Notes: generated by a model not told the origin, from the sequence alone. Counted from the stretch's first letter, positions 35,354 to 44,300 are shown. The stretch is DNA of 64,000 bases from UBA5336 sp039818165 (GCA_039818165.1 JBCBUL010000003.1:134535-198534), one strand, 5' to 3'. Made by a program: numbers and translations.

Positions 35354-36343
35354 TCAAGCCCCGGTTTGCGCAGCCGCCCATACGCCGCGCGCCACGGCTC
35401 TCGCAAGGCATCCCGCCGCCAATTCTCCCAGCCTCGAGAGCGTGACCGCATCCAAGCCGCCCTCAGTTGACGCCCCCGTCGAAAGCGCAAAGACCGTGTC
35501 TCCATCGACAGGTGCAAACACCGGGCGGATGGACCGGGCGAGACCGGCTACGGCCATGTCCGCCATTCTCTGGGTCTCACTGGGGGAAAGAGGCACATCC
35601 GTCGCCACACAGGCAATCGTTGTATTCTGCCCTGGCTGCGGGTTCACCTTTGCAGCGCCCCAATCCTCGGGCGCCACGGAGTAGTCAGCGGGCGGGCGAA
35701 CGCCGCCAAACTCACCCTCGACTTCAAATGGCCAAGCCCAGAAACACTCGGTTCCGGGCATGTAGACCGATCCAAAGCAATTCACCGCCACTAGCGCCGC
35801 GACGGTATATCCATCATCGGTTTTCCAACTGGCTGAGCCGAGGCCACCGGTATGCTGACCTGCCCGTGCACCATATCCGGCGCCCACGGTTCCGAGCGGG
35901 ACGTCAGCCGATGCGGCGTGGAAGGCTTCCCGGCCAAGGTCACCATAGGGCGGTTGGTTGCCCCAGTCTTTTTTGCCGCCATTGGCCAGGTCATAAAGGA
36001 TGGCGGCAGGGACGATCGGCGTTTTGGGCACGCCTGGCAGGTCAATCAGCCCAAAGCCGCGCCCGATCCCGCACAGTTCTGCAGCCACGCCGTCTGCCGC
36101 CGCGAGGCCGAACGCGCTGCCGCCAGACAGCACAACGGCATCCACTTTCTGGACCAGCATACCCGCCTTCAGCAGATCGGTTTCGCGCGTGCCCGGCCCA
36201 CCTCCGGCCACACTTACCGCTGCCGTGACAGGCGTTTCGGCGAGGATGACCGTGGTCCCTGTCTTGATGTCGGCGCGTTCGGCATGGCCGACGGTTACCC
36301 CGGATACATCTGTCAGGGCGTTGCGGGGTCCGGGACCAGCCAT
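35354..36343 (-). CDS. P1 family peptidase (DmpA / S58-like)
   Basis: A self-processing N-terminal-nucleophile aminopeptidase of 329 residues, related to DmpA. Family motifs are NALTDVSGVTVGHAE at the start, GGGPGTRETDLL, VDAVVLSGGSAFGLAAADGV, GTVGAGYGARAGQHTGGLGSAS and QNTTIACVATDVPLS. The chain is expected to be cut before a Thr in NTTIACV, exposing the nucleophile, and the DGDTVFALSTG motif follows. I chose the ATG at 36343 because AAGGTG lies nine bases upstream. An in-frame GTG six codons earlier (36361) is the alternative. There is no clear signal peptide. It is divergent from the gamma-glutamyltranspeptidase gene. Confidence 0.9.
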   Translation of the reverse strand: MAGPGPRNALTDVSGVTVGHAERADIKTGTTVILAETPVTAAVSVAGGGPGTRETDLLKAGMLVQKVDAVVLSGGSAFGLAAADGVAAELCGIGRGFGLIDLPGVPKTPIVPAAILYDLANGGKKDWGNQPPYGDLGREAFHAASADVPLGTVGAGYGARAGQHTGGLGSASWKTDDGYTVAALVAVNCFGSVYMPGTECFWAWPFEVEGEFGGVRPPADYSVAPEDWGAAKVNPQPGQNTTIACVATDVPLSPSETQRMADMAVAGLARSIRPVFAPVDGDTVFALSTGASTEGGLDAVTLSRLGELAAGCLARAVARGVWAAAQTGA

Positions 36344-36425
36344 GGCGCGTTCACCTTTCACTTGTCTGGATTTTTCCCTAAAGGCTTAGCGGGTGACTTG
36401 CAAAGCCGTCCCAGGAGCCCTGCCC

Positions 36426-38219
36426 GTGAAGTTCCCTTCCCGTTTTGCCTCTCTCCTTACGCCCCTGATGATGCTGGGCGCCTGTGACGTCCTTTTCACC
36501 ACGCCCGCAGAGCCCGAACCAGAGCCGATTGCTGCGCCGGTCGTGGATGAGGGCTGGCCCCACGGAGCCATGGTGGCGGCCGCCGACCCGCGCGCTGTCG
36601 AAGCCGGCCTCGCCGTGATCGCGGAAGGAGGACACGCGGTGGATGCGGCCATAGCCGTCCACGCCGTGCTCGGCCTTGTCGAGCCCCAAAGCTCAGGCAT
36701 CGGAGGCGGCGCCTTCATGGTGGTCCATGAGCGCGAAACGGGTGAAACGATTGTCTATGATGGGCGCGAAACCGCGCCGGCGGCGGCTCGACCCGACCTC
36801 TTCATCAAGGATGGTGAGGTCATGGGCTATATCGCCGCCTGGCAATCCGGGCGGTCTGTTGGCGTGCCGGGCCAGGTCGCGCTCTACAAGACTGCCCATG
36901 ATGCCCACGGCCAGGCCGACTGGTCACGCCTGTTCGATGACGCGATCACCCTTGCCGAAACCGGATTTGAGGTATCGCCACGCCTGGCGCAGCTGCTCGC
37001 CAACCCAAGGCTGCGCGGCGCGGTTCGCCTGGACGATGAAGGAACAGCGGCGGCAGCGTACTTTTATCCTGATGGCGCTCCGCTAGAGGTCGGCGCTTTA
37101 CGGGACAACCCAGCCTATGCGGACATGTTGCGAGAGGTCTCGCTCGTCGGACCGTCAGCCTTCTACACCGGCCCGCGGGCAGAGCGTATCGTTGCAGCAG
37201 TTACATCGGACGCTGAGCCGGGCGCGATGACCATTGAGGACCTTGATGGGTATCGTGTGGACGTCCGAGCCCCGATTTGTGGGGAGTTTGAGTCAGGCGC
37301 GACGTACACTGTCTGCTCCGCACCGCCGCCAAGCTCCGGCGGTGTCGCCCAGAACGCAATTCTTGGCCTGTATCAGCGGCTGATTGCGGACCAGGACTCA
37401 CCTTCCTCAGATGACAAGTTGCGCGCCTGGGTCGATGCCCAGCGTCTGGCTTATGCTGATCGCGACCATTATGTCGCCGACCCCGCCTTCGTGCCTGTGC
37501 CCGGGTCTGATCTGATCAACCCGATTTACCTGGACGTGCGGGCAGGAGAAGTTGATGCGCCCGGCGCAATGCCCCAACCCGGCGATCCCGGCGTCGCCCT
37601 GCAACGGGGCCCCATGATTGATATGTGGGGCCGCGACACCACCGATGAGACGCCCGGCACGACGCATGTTTCCATCATTGATCTCGACGGCAATGCTGTC
37701 TCGATGACGGCAACGGTCGAAAGCGCGTTCGGCAACAGCGTCATGGTGGATGGTTTCCTGCTCAACAATGAGCTGACAGATTTCGCCCGCGCCCCGGAAA
37801 AGAACGGCGTACCCGTTGCCAACGCGCCTGCCGGTGGCAAGCGTCCGCGCAGCTCCATGTCGCCGACCATCGTGTTTGATGATGATGGCGACCTGGTCAT
37901 GGTCACGGGATCGCCCGGCGGGAACTCCATCGTTGCCTATGTTTCAAAAACGCTGGTCGGGGTTCTCGATTGGGGGCTGAGCGCGCAAGAGGCCGTGAAC
38001 CTGCCGAACGTAATCGCGCGCGGCCAGGCGGTGGGCGTTGAGACAAGCGCTGAAGGCGGCGAGGCTTGGGGCACATATTTGCGCGATCTCGGCTATCAGG
38101 TTCGCGAGCGATCCGGCGAAAATTCAGGCCTGCACGTGATTGTTGTGCGCGAAGACGGCCTCGAGGGCGCCGCTGATCCGCGCCGCGAGGGCGTGGCAGA
38201 GCTCCTCGAACTGGAATAA
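36426..38219 (+). CDS. ggt: Gamma-glutamyltranspeptidase, lipoprotein form
   Basis: A periplasmic N-terminal-nucleophile hydrolase that cleaves or transfers gamma-glutamyl groups, for example from glutathione. The 597-residue precursor starts with GTG at 36426 (VKFPSRFASLL), nine bases after an AGGAG. Its signal ends in LMMLGAC, a lipobox. Family motifs are DAAIAVHAVLGLVEPQSSGIGGGAFMVV, YDGRETAP, SAPPPSSGGVAQNAILGL and GTTHVSIIDLDGNAVSMTATVESAFGN. The first Thr of TTHVS is the predicted self-cleavage site and nucleophile. The C-terminus has GSPGGNSIVAYVSKTL. It ends 14 bases before the convergent TIR gene. Confidence 0.93.
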   Translation: MKFPSRFASLLTPLMMLGACDVLFTTPAEPEPEPIAAPVVDEGWPHGAMVAAADPRAVEAGLAVIAEGGHAVDAAIAVHAVLGLVEPQSSGIGGGAFMVVHERETGETIVYDGRETAPAAARPDLFIKDGEVMGYIAAWQSGRSVGVPGQVALYKTAHDAHGQADWSRLFDDAITLAETGFEVSPRLAQLLANPRLRGAVRLDDEGTAAAAYFYPDGAPLEVGALRDNPAYADMLREVSLVGPSAFYTGPRAERIVAAVTSDAEPGAMTIEDLDGYRVDVRAPICGEFESGATYTVCSAPPPSSGGVAQNAILGLYQRLIADQDSPSSDDKLRAWVDAQRLAYADRDHYVADPAFVPVPGSDLINPIYLDVRAGEVDAPGAMPQPGDPGVALQRGPMIDMWGRDTTDETPGTTHVSIIDLDGNAVSMTATVESAFGNSVMVDGFLLNNELTDFARAPEKNGVPVANAPAGGKRPRSSMSPTIVFDDDGDLVMVTGSPGGNSIVAYVSKTLVGVLDWGLSAQEAVNLPNVIARGQAVGVETSAEGGEAWGTYLRDLGYQVRERSGENSGLHVIVVREDGLEGAADPRREGVAELLELE

Positions 38220-38233
38220 CGCGCTGATACAGA

Positions 38234-39004
38234 TCAGGCCGACACCCGTGGCTTGGTGATGACTTTGAAAATATAAGCGAACAAATGCGCGATCGACGCC
38301 AGCAGACGCGTGCCCGCAAAAAACGCAAGCACCCACAGCGAGCCTAAAAAGAGCTGTCCAACAAGCTCATCTCTGGCCTCTTCCTGCTCTCCGAAAACGC
38401 CGCGTGCCATGATGAAGATCAAAAGCGGCAAGAGCGCCACAAGCAAGGTCTTGTGCCAGGTCAGAAAGAACGGGAAGCGTGAATGCCAGAACTGGCGAGG
38501 CTTACGCGCCGCATTGGCGCTGGCGACAGCCTTGACGCGGCGCGCATCCAGGCCCACGGCCAGGGCGAGACGCGCGCTGTCCTCATCGAAGTGGGCACGC
38601 CGCACTTCCACGGCATTCCGCGTGGCCAATGCGCGCAAATCCTTGGGCAACTCACCCTCGCTCGGCATGCGGGCACCATCCAGAAGCACCGGCACGACGG
38701 TGATATCGTTCTTGAGGGCCGAGGCGATCTCCGCACGCACGATGTCCTTGGGGTCTTCCAGGCGCCGTCCACCGCCATCATGGGCAGCATGAATCCAGTT
38801 GGGCCCGATCACCGCGATGAGGACGTCGCAGCCTTTGACGTTGCGCTCGATCGATTTCACGAAGTCTTCGCCGGGCTTGATGCTCTCAAGGTCGATGAAG
38901 ATCTTGTCTTTCGACTTTCGCGCGACCCGCTTCAGCCGTTCGAAAATCTCATGGGCAGCCCAATGGCTGTCGCTACGCCGGTAGGATAGGAAAATCTTCG
39001 CCAT
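38234..39004 (-). CDS. TIR-domain protein with two C-terminal membrane helices
   Basis: A 256-residue protein. Residues 1-140 are a TIR domain: AKIFLSYRRSDS (box 1), KIFIDLESIKPGEDFVKSIERNVKGCDVLIAVIGPNW, then DIVRAEIASALKN, whose Glu is at the position of the catalytic Glu in NAD-cleaving TIR domains, and ITVVPVLLDGARMP. A basic linker leads to two membrane helices (TLLVALLPLLIFIMARGVFG and FLGSLWVLAFFAGTRLLASIAHLF), so the TIR faces the cytoplasm. The ATG at 39004 follows GAGGGAC. It has no clear defence neighbours; it lies between ggt and rluA. The role is unknown: NADase effector or signalling scaffold. Confidence 0.87.
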   Translation of the reverse strand: MAKIFLSYRRSDSHWAAHEIFERLKRVARKSKDKIFIDLESIKPGEDFVKSIERNVKGCDVLIAVIGPNWIHAAHDGGGRRLEDPKDIVRAEIASALKNDITVVPVLLDGARMPSEGELPKDLRALATRNAVEVRRAHFDEDSARLALAVGLDARRVKAVASANAARKPRQFWHSRFPFFLTWHKTLLVALLPLLIFIMARGVFGEQEEARDELVGQLFLGSLWVLAFFAGTRLLASIAHLFAYIFKVITKPRVSA

Positions 39005-39060
39005 GGCATGTCCCTCACACGCGGAGCTTGCCACCACCTCCGGCCAAAGGCCAGAGCCGG

Positions 39061-39711
39061 TCAGAACGGCGCTGCAGAGACCCCAATCGGCATGACCATG
39101 TCGGCCCGGGGCGCAAATCGAAGCTGCGTCGCGTGCAGCAGGAGCCGGGGCGCAGCATCGCGCACTTCGTCCTTCCCATACAGACTGTCGCCGAGGATAG
39201 GATGTCCGATGGCCAGCAAGTGGACGCGCAATTGGTGGCTACGGCCGGTGATGGGAGTCAGGCTCAAGCGCGTTCGCCCGCCAAGGTGTTCGCGCACATG
39301 CCACTGGGTCACGCTGGCCTTTCCTGTTTCGTGGCAAACTTTCTGGCGCGGCCGGTTCGGCCAGTCGGCAATCAGGGGCAAGTTGATCTCACCGGCAACC
39401 TCGGACACCTCGCCCCATACAACCGCCTCATAGGACTTTTGAACCTGGCGATTCTCGAACGCCGAAGACAGGATCGACTGCGCCTTTGGCGTGCGCGCGA
39501 ACACCATCACACCCGACGTTTCCATATCCAGCCGGTGCACGGTCAAAGCTTCACCGAACTCTTGCTTGAGGCGCGCTTGCAGGCAATCTGCCTTTTCAGT
39601 GCCGCGTCCGGGAACGGACAACAGACCAGACGGTTTGTCTACGAGCACCCAATCCGCAGTCACTTCGATAAGATTCAACGGCCCGATGGGCGGATTGTAA
39701 GGCGTGACCAC
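39061..39711 (-). CDS. rluA: RluA-family pseudouridine synthase
   Basis: A 216-residue enzyme that isomerises uridine to pseudouridine in 23S rRNA and/or tRNA. The catalytic Asp is in LTVHRLDMETSGVMVFART, the RluA-class motif. Further motifs are VLVDKPSGLLSVPGRG near the N-terminus, KSYEAVVWG, GRSHQLRVHLLAIGHPILGDSLYG and a C-terminal LLLHATQL. There is no S4 domain, which fits the short RluA rather than RluC/RluD. It follows the histidine kinase gene by nine bases on the same strand. Confidence 0.9.
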   Translation of the reverse strand: MVTPYNPPIGPLNLIEVTADWVLVDKPSGLLSVPGRGTEKADCLQARLKQEFGEALTVHRLDMETSGVMVFARTPKAQSILSSAFENRQVQKSYEAVVWGEVSEVAGEINLPLIADWPNRPRQKVCHETGKASVTQWHVREHLGGRTRLSLTPITGRSHQLRVHLLAIGHPILGDSLYGKDEVRDAAPRLLLHATQLRFAPRADMVMPIGVSAAPF

Positions 39712-39720
39712 TCGTCAGTC

Positions 39721-41160
39721 CTACTGCGCCGCTTCGGCTGTGCCGTATTCGGGAGCCTCTGGGAAAACCAGCTCGAAACACGTACCATCCGGGCCGGTCT
39801 TGCCCAGCCTCAGATCACCACCCATTGCCCGGGCAAGGTCGCGCGCGATGGCGAGGCCAAGCCCTGTACCGCCGCGCTTGCCCGCACTTCCGAACGGCTT
39901 GAACAGGCTTTCGGCAATCTCCTCAGGCAGGCCGGGCCCCGTGTCGATGAACTGGAGCTGTTGTCCCTCAAGACGAACGCAGACTTTTCCGCCGGGGCCC
40001 ATGGCTTCGGCGGCGTTGCGGATCAGGTTCGCTGCAATACGGTGCAGATGGTCCGGATCCGCCATGGCCGTCAGTCGCGCATCGACCTCGTTCGACCAGG
40101 CCGTATCGGCCTGTTTTGCAAGGGCTTCCTCAGCCGCTTCTTCCAGGGTCATGGCCAGCGCGCAGGGCTGGAGCTCAGCCTGGGGCGTACTCGCCTTGCC
40201 ATATTGCAGGGTCTGGGTCGCCAGCTGGATACCCCGCTCCAGAGCCCGCTCAAGGCGTGGTGCCGCCCGCTTCACCCGTGGATCATCGGAGCGCTGCAGC
40301 GTGTCTGAAACAAGCTGCGCCGAGGCCAGCGAGCCACGCAGGTCATGATTGATGCGCGCGACGGCCTCGCCCAGTTCCGCGAGGCGCTCTCGCTGGCGAA
40401 AACTTTCGGAAACCGCCGTTTCCATGTCCGAGAGCGCGTTCTGGGCCCGGCCGATCTCATCGCGCCGCGCGGTGGGTGGCAGTCTGCGTGTCCAGGCGCC
40501 CGGATCATCGCGGAACTGTTCCACAGACCGGGTGACGCGCCGCATCGGTCGCACCAGGAAGAAGAAGAGAACAGCAAAGACAAGCCCGCCTGCCGCCAGC
40601 GAGATGAGAAGCGAGATGAGCAGGATACGCCAGCCAAAGGCCCAGAGCCCGTCCTGTAAGGGCTTCTCCGGCACCAAGACCTCGATCACCCTGTCGTCTT
40701 CAACGCCGACATCAATGATCAGCAGGGTGCGCCCTTCCTTGGCAAAGAGCACGGCGATTGTGTCGAACATGTCGGAAAACATGCCGCCCTGGCGAAGGTC
40801 CACCGGAATGACCGGCTGGGGAATCGGGCCAGCAGGCGGCAGGATCTGAATACGCATGCCATCATCGATCTCGGCCAGCCCTAGAATTTCGGCTGTTTCC
40901 TGCAAGCTGTCTGACAGCTCCATGGAGACATCACGCGATGGGGCCGCCTCGACGGCCAGGGACGCGATCCGCGCTGCCTGGGCTCGGTCTTCCAGCCAAG
41001 CTGTGCGATATCCAGCCGCGCTGGGAATGAACACGATCAGTTCCACCAGCAAAACAACGCAAATCGTCAGCCAGAACAGGCGAACCGACAGGCTGTGTTG
41101 CCAGCCTGCCGGACCATCTGCCCCTACAGGGGGAGGTGATTGTGATGCGTCAGCCGCCAT
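39721..41160 (-). CDS. Orphan HAMP sensor histidine kinase
   Basis: A membrane sensor kinase of 479 residues. The first helix is at about 27-50 (RLFWLTICVVLLVELIVFIPSAAG). A periplasmic sensor (51-174) and a second helix (about 176-203) follow. Next come a HAMP linker (RPMRRVTRSVEQF), a dimerisation helix with phospho-acceptor His272 (ARINHDLRGSLASAQ) and an HATPase domain with ANLIRNAAEAM, FIDTGPGLP and GGTGLGLAIARDLARAMGG. The H-box INHDLRGSL is close to alphaproteobacterial kinases of unknown signal. No response regulator is nearby. The gene starts 17 bases after an oxidoreductase gene and a stem-loop fills that gap; it is followed by rluA. Confidence 0.9.
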   Translation of the reverse strand: MAADASQSPPPVGADGPAGWQHSLSVRLFWLTICVVLLVELIVFIPSAAGYRTAWLEDRAQAARIASLAVEAAPSRDVSMELSDSLQETAEILGLAEIDDGMRIQILPPAGPIPQPVIPVDLRQGGMFSDMFDTIAVLFAKEGRTLLIIDVGVEDDRVIEVLVPEKPLQDGLWAFGWRILLISLLISLAAGGLVFAVLFFFLVRPMRRVTRSVEQFRDDPGAWTRRLPPTARRDEIGRAQNALSDMETAVSESFRQRERLAELGEAVARINHDLRGSLASAQLVSDTLQRSDDPRVKRAAPRLERALERGIQLATQTLQYGKASTPQAELQPCALAMTLEEAAEEALAKQADTAWSNEVDARLTAMADPDHLHRIAANLIRNAAEAMGPGGKVCVRLEGQQLQFIDTGPGLPEEIAESLFKPFGSAGKRGGTGLGLAIARDLARAMGGDLRLGKTGPDGTCFELVFPEAPEYGTAEAAQ

Positions 41161-41165
41161 TACGG

Positions 41166-41182
41166 CCTAGCGTTACGCTAGG
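41166..41182 (-). other. Stem-loop between the oxidoreductase stop and the kinase start
   Basis: A perfect 7-bp inverted repeat (CCTAGCG / CGCTAGG) with a three-base loop, overlapping the oxidoreductase stop codon and ending five bases before the kinase ATG. It includes the only AGG that could serve as a ribosome-binding site. It may make kinase translation depend on ribosomes finishing the upstream gene. No T-run follows, so it does not look like a terminator. Confidence 0.45.
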
Positions 41183-42713
41183 GAATTCGCTGGAGCAAGC
41201 CGACAAGTCGCTTCGCGCCGGATCCGAACACAGTCTCGGTAAAGTAGGCTGAGGCCGCCCGCTTCACAACTTCCGCGCGGGTCGGATAAGGCGAGATGAA
41301 ATTCGTAAGATCTTTCACCTTCAATCCATTCGACATCGCCACGCTGACAAGCTGGAGAATGTCCCCTGCCCCGTCACCGACAATCGATGCGCCGAGAATC
41401 TTGCCCTTGCGAATGATCAGCTTGGCCTCGCCCTTGGTATGACGTTCGGCGATCGCACGGTCGTTTTCATGGAACGGGAAAGCAGTCGCCTTGATCTCAT
41501 CCCCATACTGGGCGCGGGCTTCCGCTTCCGTGAGCCCGATCTGGGCCACTTCAGGCGCCGTGTAGGTCACAGCAGGAAGCGGCAATGTCGAGGCTTTTGA
41601 CGTCGGCGACTTGAACAGGGCGCGGCGCACAAACACGGAGGCGTGCCACCCAGCCAGGTGGGTGAACTGGCCCTCGCCGGCCACGTCGCCCAGCGCCCAG
41701 ACGCGAGGGTTGGAGGGCGAGCGCAACGTGTCCTTGACCGTCACGGTGCGGCCATTATGGTCAACGCCGCCTTTCTCGAGATCTATCTCGTCGAGCACGG
41801 CACGGCGCCCCAGGGCGACTAAAATGTGGGAGCCATCAATCGTTTGGTCGCCCTCGTCGCTGTCCGTTGTCAGGCGGATACCCGTCTCGGTCTTCTCGAC
41901 TTTGGCCGCAGTGTGGCCTTCCAGAATGGCAACGCCCTCTTCGCGCAGTGTATCTGCGGCGATCTTTGCGTGGTCTGGATCAGACCGGCCGAGCACCTTG
42001 CCCATCTCCACCAGAGTGACTTTGGACCCCAGACGGTTGAAGGCTTGGGCCATTTCCATACCGATGGGTCCGCCGCCGAGGATCAGTAGGTGTTCGGGCT
42101 GTTCCGGGATCGAGAAGATGTCCTCATTGGTGAGGTAGTCGACGTCATGGAGCCCTTCGATGGGTGGGATGAACGCCCGAGAGCCCGTGGCGATGATGAT
42201 CCGCCGCGCTGTGGTGCGTGTGGTGGCCGACACAATCGTCTTCTTGTCCGCAAACTTCGCATGCTCACGGATCACGGTGACGCCGAGGCCTTCAAACCGT
42301 TCCTGGCTGTCGACCGGGGCGATTGTGGCGATGGCGCCATGGACATGGGCCTTAACGGCCTGCCAGTCAGTGGTGGGCTCAGCCGCACCGATCCCGAACT
42401 TGCCTGCTTCGCGAACGGTCTGGGCGACCTTGGCCGCGCTCAGCAGGGCCTTGGACGGCACACAGCCATAGTTCAGGCAGTCCCCGCCCATCTCGCCTTT
42501 TTCGTAGAGCACGACATTGAGGCCGAGCATGGCGGCACCTGCGGCAGCAGAGAGGCCGGCAGAGCCCGCACCAATGACGACCAGATCAGCCTTAAGGGTG
42601 CGGGGGGCTGCTGCGCCAGCATTGGCGGGGGCAGCGTCGGTGGCTGTGCGGGCCGCGTCCTGGGTGCCGGACGCCGACACCCTGGCATTTGCAGTTGGGT
42701 TTGCGGTTGTCAT
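41178..42713 (-). CDS. FAD-dependent pyridine nucleotide-disulfide oxidoreductase
   Basis: A 511-residue flavoprotein of the dihydrolipoamide-dehydrogenase/mercuric-reductase family. An Ala/Thr-rich N-terminal tail (about 40 residues) precedes the FAD Rossmann motif LVVIGAGSAGLSAA. The redox-active disulfide is GGDCLNYGCVPSKALL, the NAD(P) motif is LLILGGGPIGMEMAQAFNRLG, and the second FAD motif is VWALGDVAGEG. The C-terminus reads FISPYPTRAEVVKRAA, where true lipoamide dehydrogenases have a His-Pro-x-Pro motif; here the catalytic His is absent. The substrate is therefore probably not dihydrolipoamide. It follows the TVP38 gene with a four-base overlap. Confidence 0.9.
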   Translation of the reverse strand: MTTANPTANARVSASGTQDAARTATDAAPANAGAAAPRTLKADLVVIGAGSAGLSAAAGAAMLGLNVVLYEKGEMGGDCLNYGCVPSKALLSAAKVAQTVREAGKFGIGAAEPTTDWQAVKAHVHGAIATIAPVDSQERFEGLGVTVIREHAKFADKKTIVSATTRTTARRIIIATGSRAFIPPIEGLHDVDYLTNEDIFSIPEQPEHLLILGGGPIGMEMAQAFNRLGSKVTLVEMGKVLGRSDPDHAKIAADTLREEGVAILEGHTAAKVEKTETGIRLTTDSDEGDQTIDGSHILVALGRRAVLDEIDLEKGGVDHNGRTVTVKDTLRSPSNPRVWALGDVAGEGQFTHLAGWHASVFVRRALFKSPTSKASTLPLPAVTYTAPEVAQIGLTEAEARAQYGDEIKATAFPFHENDRAIAERHTKGEAKLIIRKGKILGASIVGDGAGDILQLVSVAMSNGLKVKDLTNFISPYPTRAEVVKRAASAYFTETVFGSGAKRLVGLLQRIP

Positions 42714-43495
42714 TGGACTGCGCCTTCCAGCTGGTCAGCTTTTTTCTTGGCAAAGAACTTCTTGTAGACGACCGGCATCAGGGCCACGACGCCCAGGGCG
42801 ATAAAGGCGGGGACAAAGTTGCCGACGAGGGCGAACAGGTTGTCCGTATCCTGGTCGAGGCTGGCCTGGAGCGAGAAGCCGATCCAGGTGTAAGCCACCA
42901 CGCCGGGCACGATGCCGAGGGCGGTTGTCAGTAGGAAGTTGCGGTACTTCGCGCCGAGGATCGCCGGTGCAATGTTCGCCACCGGGAACGGCACGGCGGG
43001 GAACAGGCGCATGAAGAACATGTAGCTGACCTCATCTTCCTGGAAGCCCTTTTCCATCTTGCGCACGAAGGGTCCGGCGCGTTCGCGCAGGGCTTTGCCC
43101 ACGGCCGTCTTGGCTGCGAAGTAGAGGATGGAAGCCCCCAGCGTGGCACCGGCAATGGTCGCCAGCGCACCGCCGACGAGGCCAAAGAGCAAGCCACCCG
43201 CGATGGTGATCCACAGCGCGCCCGGCATCATGAAGGTCGTCGCCAACGCATAGATGCCGATGAAGATCGCAACCGCGAGGAGCAGGTTGTTCTCCACGAA
43301 GGTCGCCCAAACCGCGTAATTGTCGCGCAGGGTCTCGAGAGAGAGATATTCGAACAGCCCGAACTGCCAGGCTCCGAATATGCCCGCCGCGATCAGATAG
43401 ACCGGCCAAAGACGAATGAAGATAGAGCGCTTCGGCGCACTCTGCGAAGGGGCCGCGGCGTCGATCGCCGCCGCATCAACTGCATTACTGGACAT
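42710..43495 (-). CDS. TVP38/TMEM64 (VTT/DedA-like) membrane protein
   Basis: An inner-membrane protein of 261 residues with about six hydrophobic segments. The VTT/SNARE-associated signature is MMPGALWITIAGGLLFGLVGGALATIAGATLGASILYFAAKTAVG, followed by FFMRLFPAVPFPVANIAPAILGAKYRNFLLTTALGIVPG; the Pro-x-x-Pro re-entrant region is typical. Related DedA/TVP38 proteins move lipids or support the proton-motive force. It is the middle gene of a DUF547 / TVP38 / oxidoreductase operon, overlapping DUF547 by eleven bases and the oxidoreductase by four. This gene set recurs in proteobacteria, so the three products probably work together. Confidence 0.91.
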   Translation of the reverse strand: MSSNAVDAAAIDAAAPSQSAPKRSIFIRLWPVYLIAAGIFGAWQFGLFEYLSLETLRDNYAVWATFVENNLLLAVAIFIGIYALATTFMMPGALWITIAGGLLFGLVGGALATIAGATLGASILYFAAKTAVGKALRERAGPFVRKMEKGFQEDEVSYMFFMRLFPAVPFPVANIAPAILGAKYRNFLLTTALGIVPGVVAYTWIGFSLQASLDQDTDNLFALVGNFVPAFIALGVVALMPVVYKKFFAKKKADQLEGAVQ

Positions 43496-44300
43496 CGTTC
43501 AAATCCCAATTGTAAGCGTGGCGTTTGATGTCGGCGTTGGCACGAATGTCTTCGGCCAGTTCCGCATCGGCGTATTGGACAAGGTGGTCGATCACGCCGG
43601 CTTCATTGCCACCGAAATCCTCTTCAAACCATTTGTAGATTGTCGAGATCTGGAGCCCGCCGCGCTGGCGGATGGTCACACCGCGCTCGGTGTTGATGAA
43701 AGCGCGCGCCGCGCGGTCAAGCTCGGCATCCAGGGTCGCGCCTTCCCAGGCTTTTGTCTGCAGGTTCGGGCAGCCAATCGAAGCGCAGTTCACAGCGTAG
43801 TGCACGCGCGGATCACTCCATTCGACGCGCAAGATCTTGTGCTCGATATCGTCGAGAGACACTTCGCGGCCATCTGCGACCGTTTTTACGCGCTTCCACG
43901 GGCCAACAATGTAGCCAGACCGGATCGATTTGACCGGATAGCGTCCGATCATGTGGTCAATGGTCAGCGCATTGTAGAGGTTGGCCCAGGCGGCAAACGC
44001 CTCGTCGCGGGTCAGGGAGTCAAAATCGAGGGTTTCGAAGCTCGCCAGATACTCGGTCAGGGCTGCGCGGTCGGCTTCACTGGCGGCCAGGGCGCCATAG
44101 TCAAAGCGGTTCAGGCCGTCCTCGCCGGGTTGGACATACTGACTGAGCAGCGCCGTCCAGGCCGCGTGGCGCTCGGGCGCTTCCGCGGTGGCTTCTATAG
44201 CGCTCACCTGGAGTACCTCTTGCCCGAACGCCGGCGCGCCGAACAGGGCCACGGTGCCAAGGGCGAGGCTGGAGACTAAATTGCGGAATGTGTTCGTCAT
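43485..44300 (-). CDS. Secreted DUF547 protein
   Basis: A 271-residue periplasmic protein of the DUF547 family. The signal peptide (LVSSLALGTVALFGAPAFG, cut before QEVLQ) leads into a domain with WANLYNALTIDHMIGRYPVKSIRS, VSLDDIEHKILRVEWSDPRVHYAVNCASIGCPNL and ISTIYKWFEEDFGG. The conserved N-L-Y-N-A, H-Y-A-V-N-C-A-S and W-F elements suggest a hydrolase- or transglutaminase-like site, with Cys in NCASIGCP; activity is unproven. The ATG at 44300 follows AAAGGA; the frame is open to 44336. It is the first gene of the operon with TVP38 and the flavin oxidoreductase. Confidence 0.9.
   Translation of the reverse strand: MTNTFRNLVSSLALGTVALFGAPAFGQEVLQVSAIEATAEAPERHAAWTALLSQYVQPGEDGLNRFDYGALAASEADRAALTEYLASFETLDFDSLTRDEAFAAWANLYNALTIDHMIGRYPVKSIRSGYIVGPWKRVKTVADGREVSLDDIEHKILRVEWSDPRVHYAVNCASIGCPNLQTKAWEGATLDAELDRAARAFINTERGVTIRQRGGLQISTIYKWFEEDFGGNEAGVIDHLVQYADAELAEDIRANADIKRHAYNWDLNDVQ

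Noticed and set aside
39028..40308. Plus-strand ORF of 426 codons over rluA and the histidine kinase
   Set aside because: It crosses two well-identified genes on the other strand and reads as low-complexity His/Arg/Gln-rich shadow sequence.
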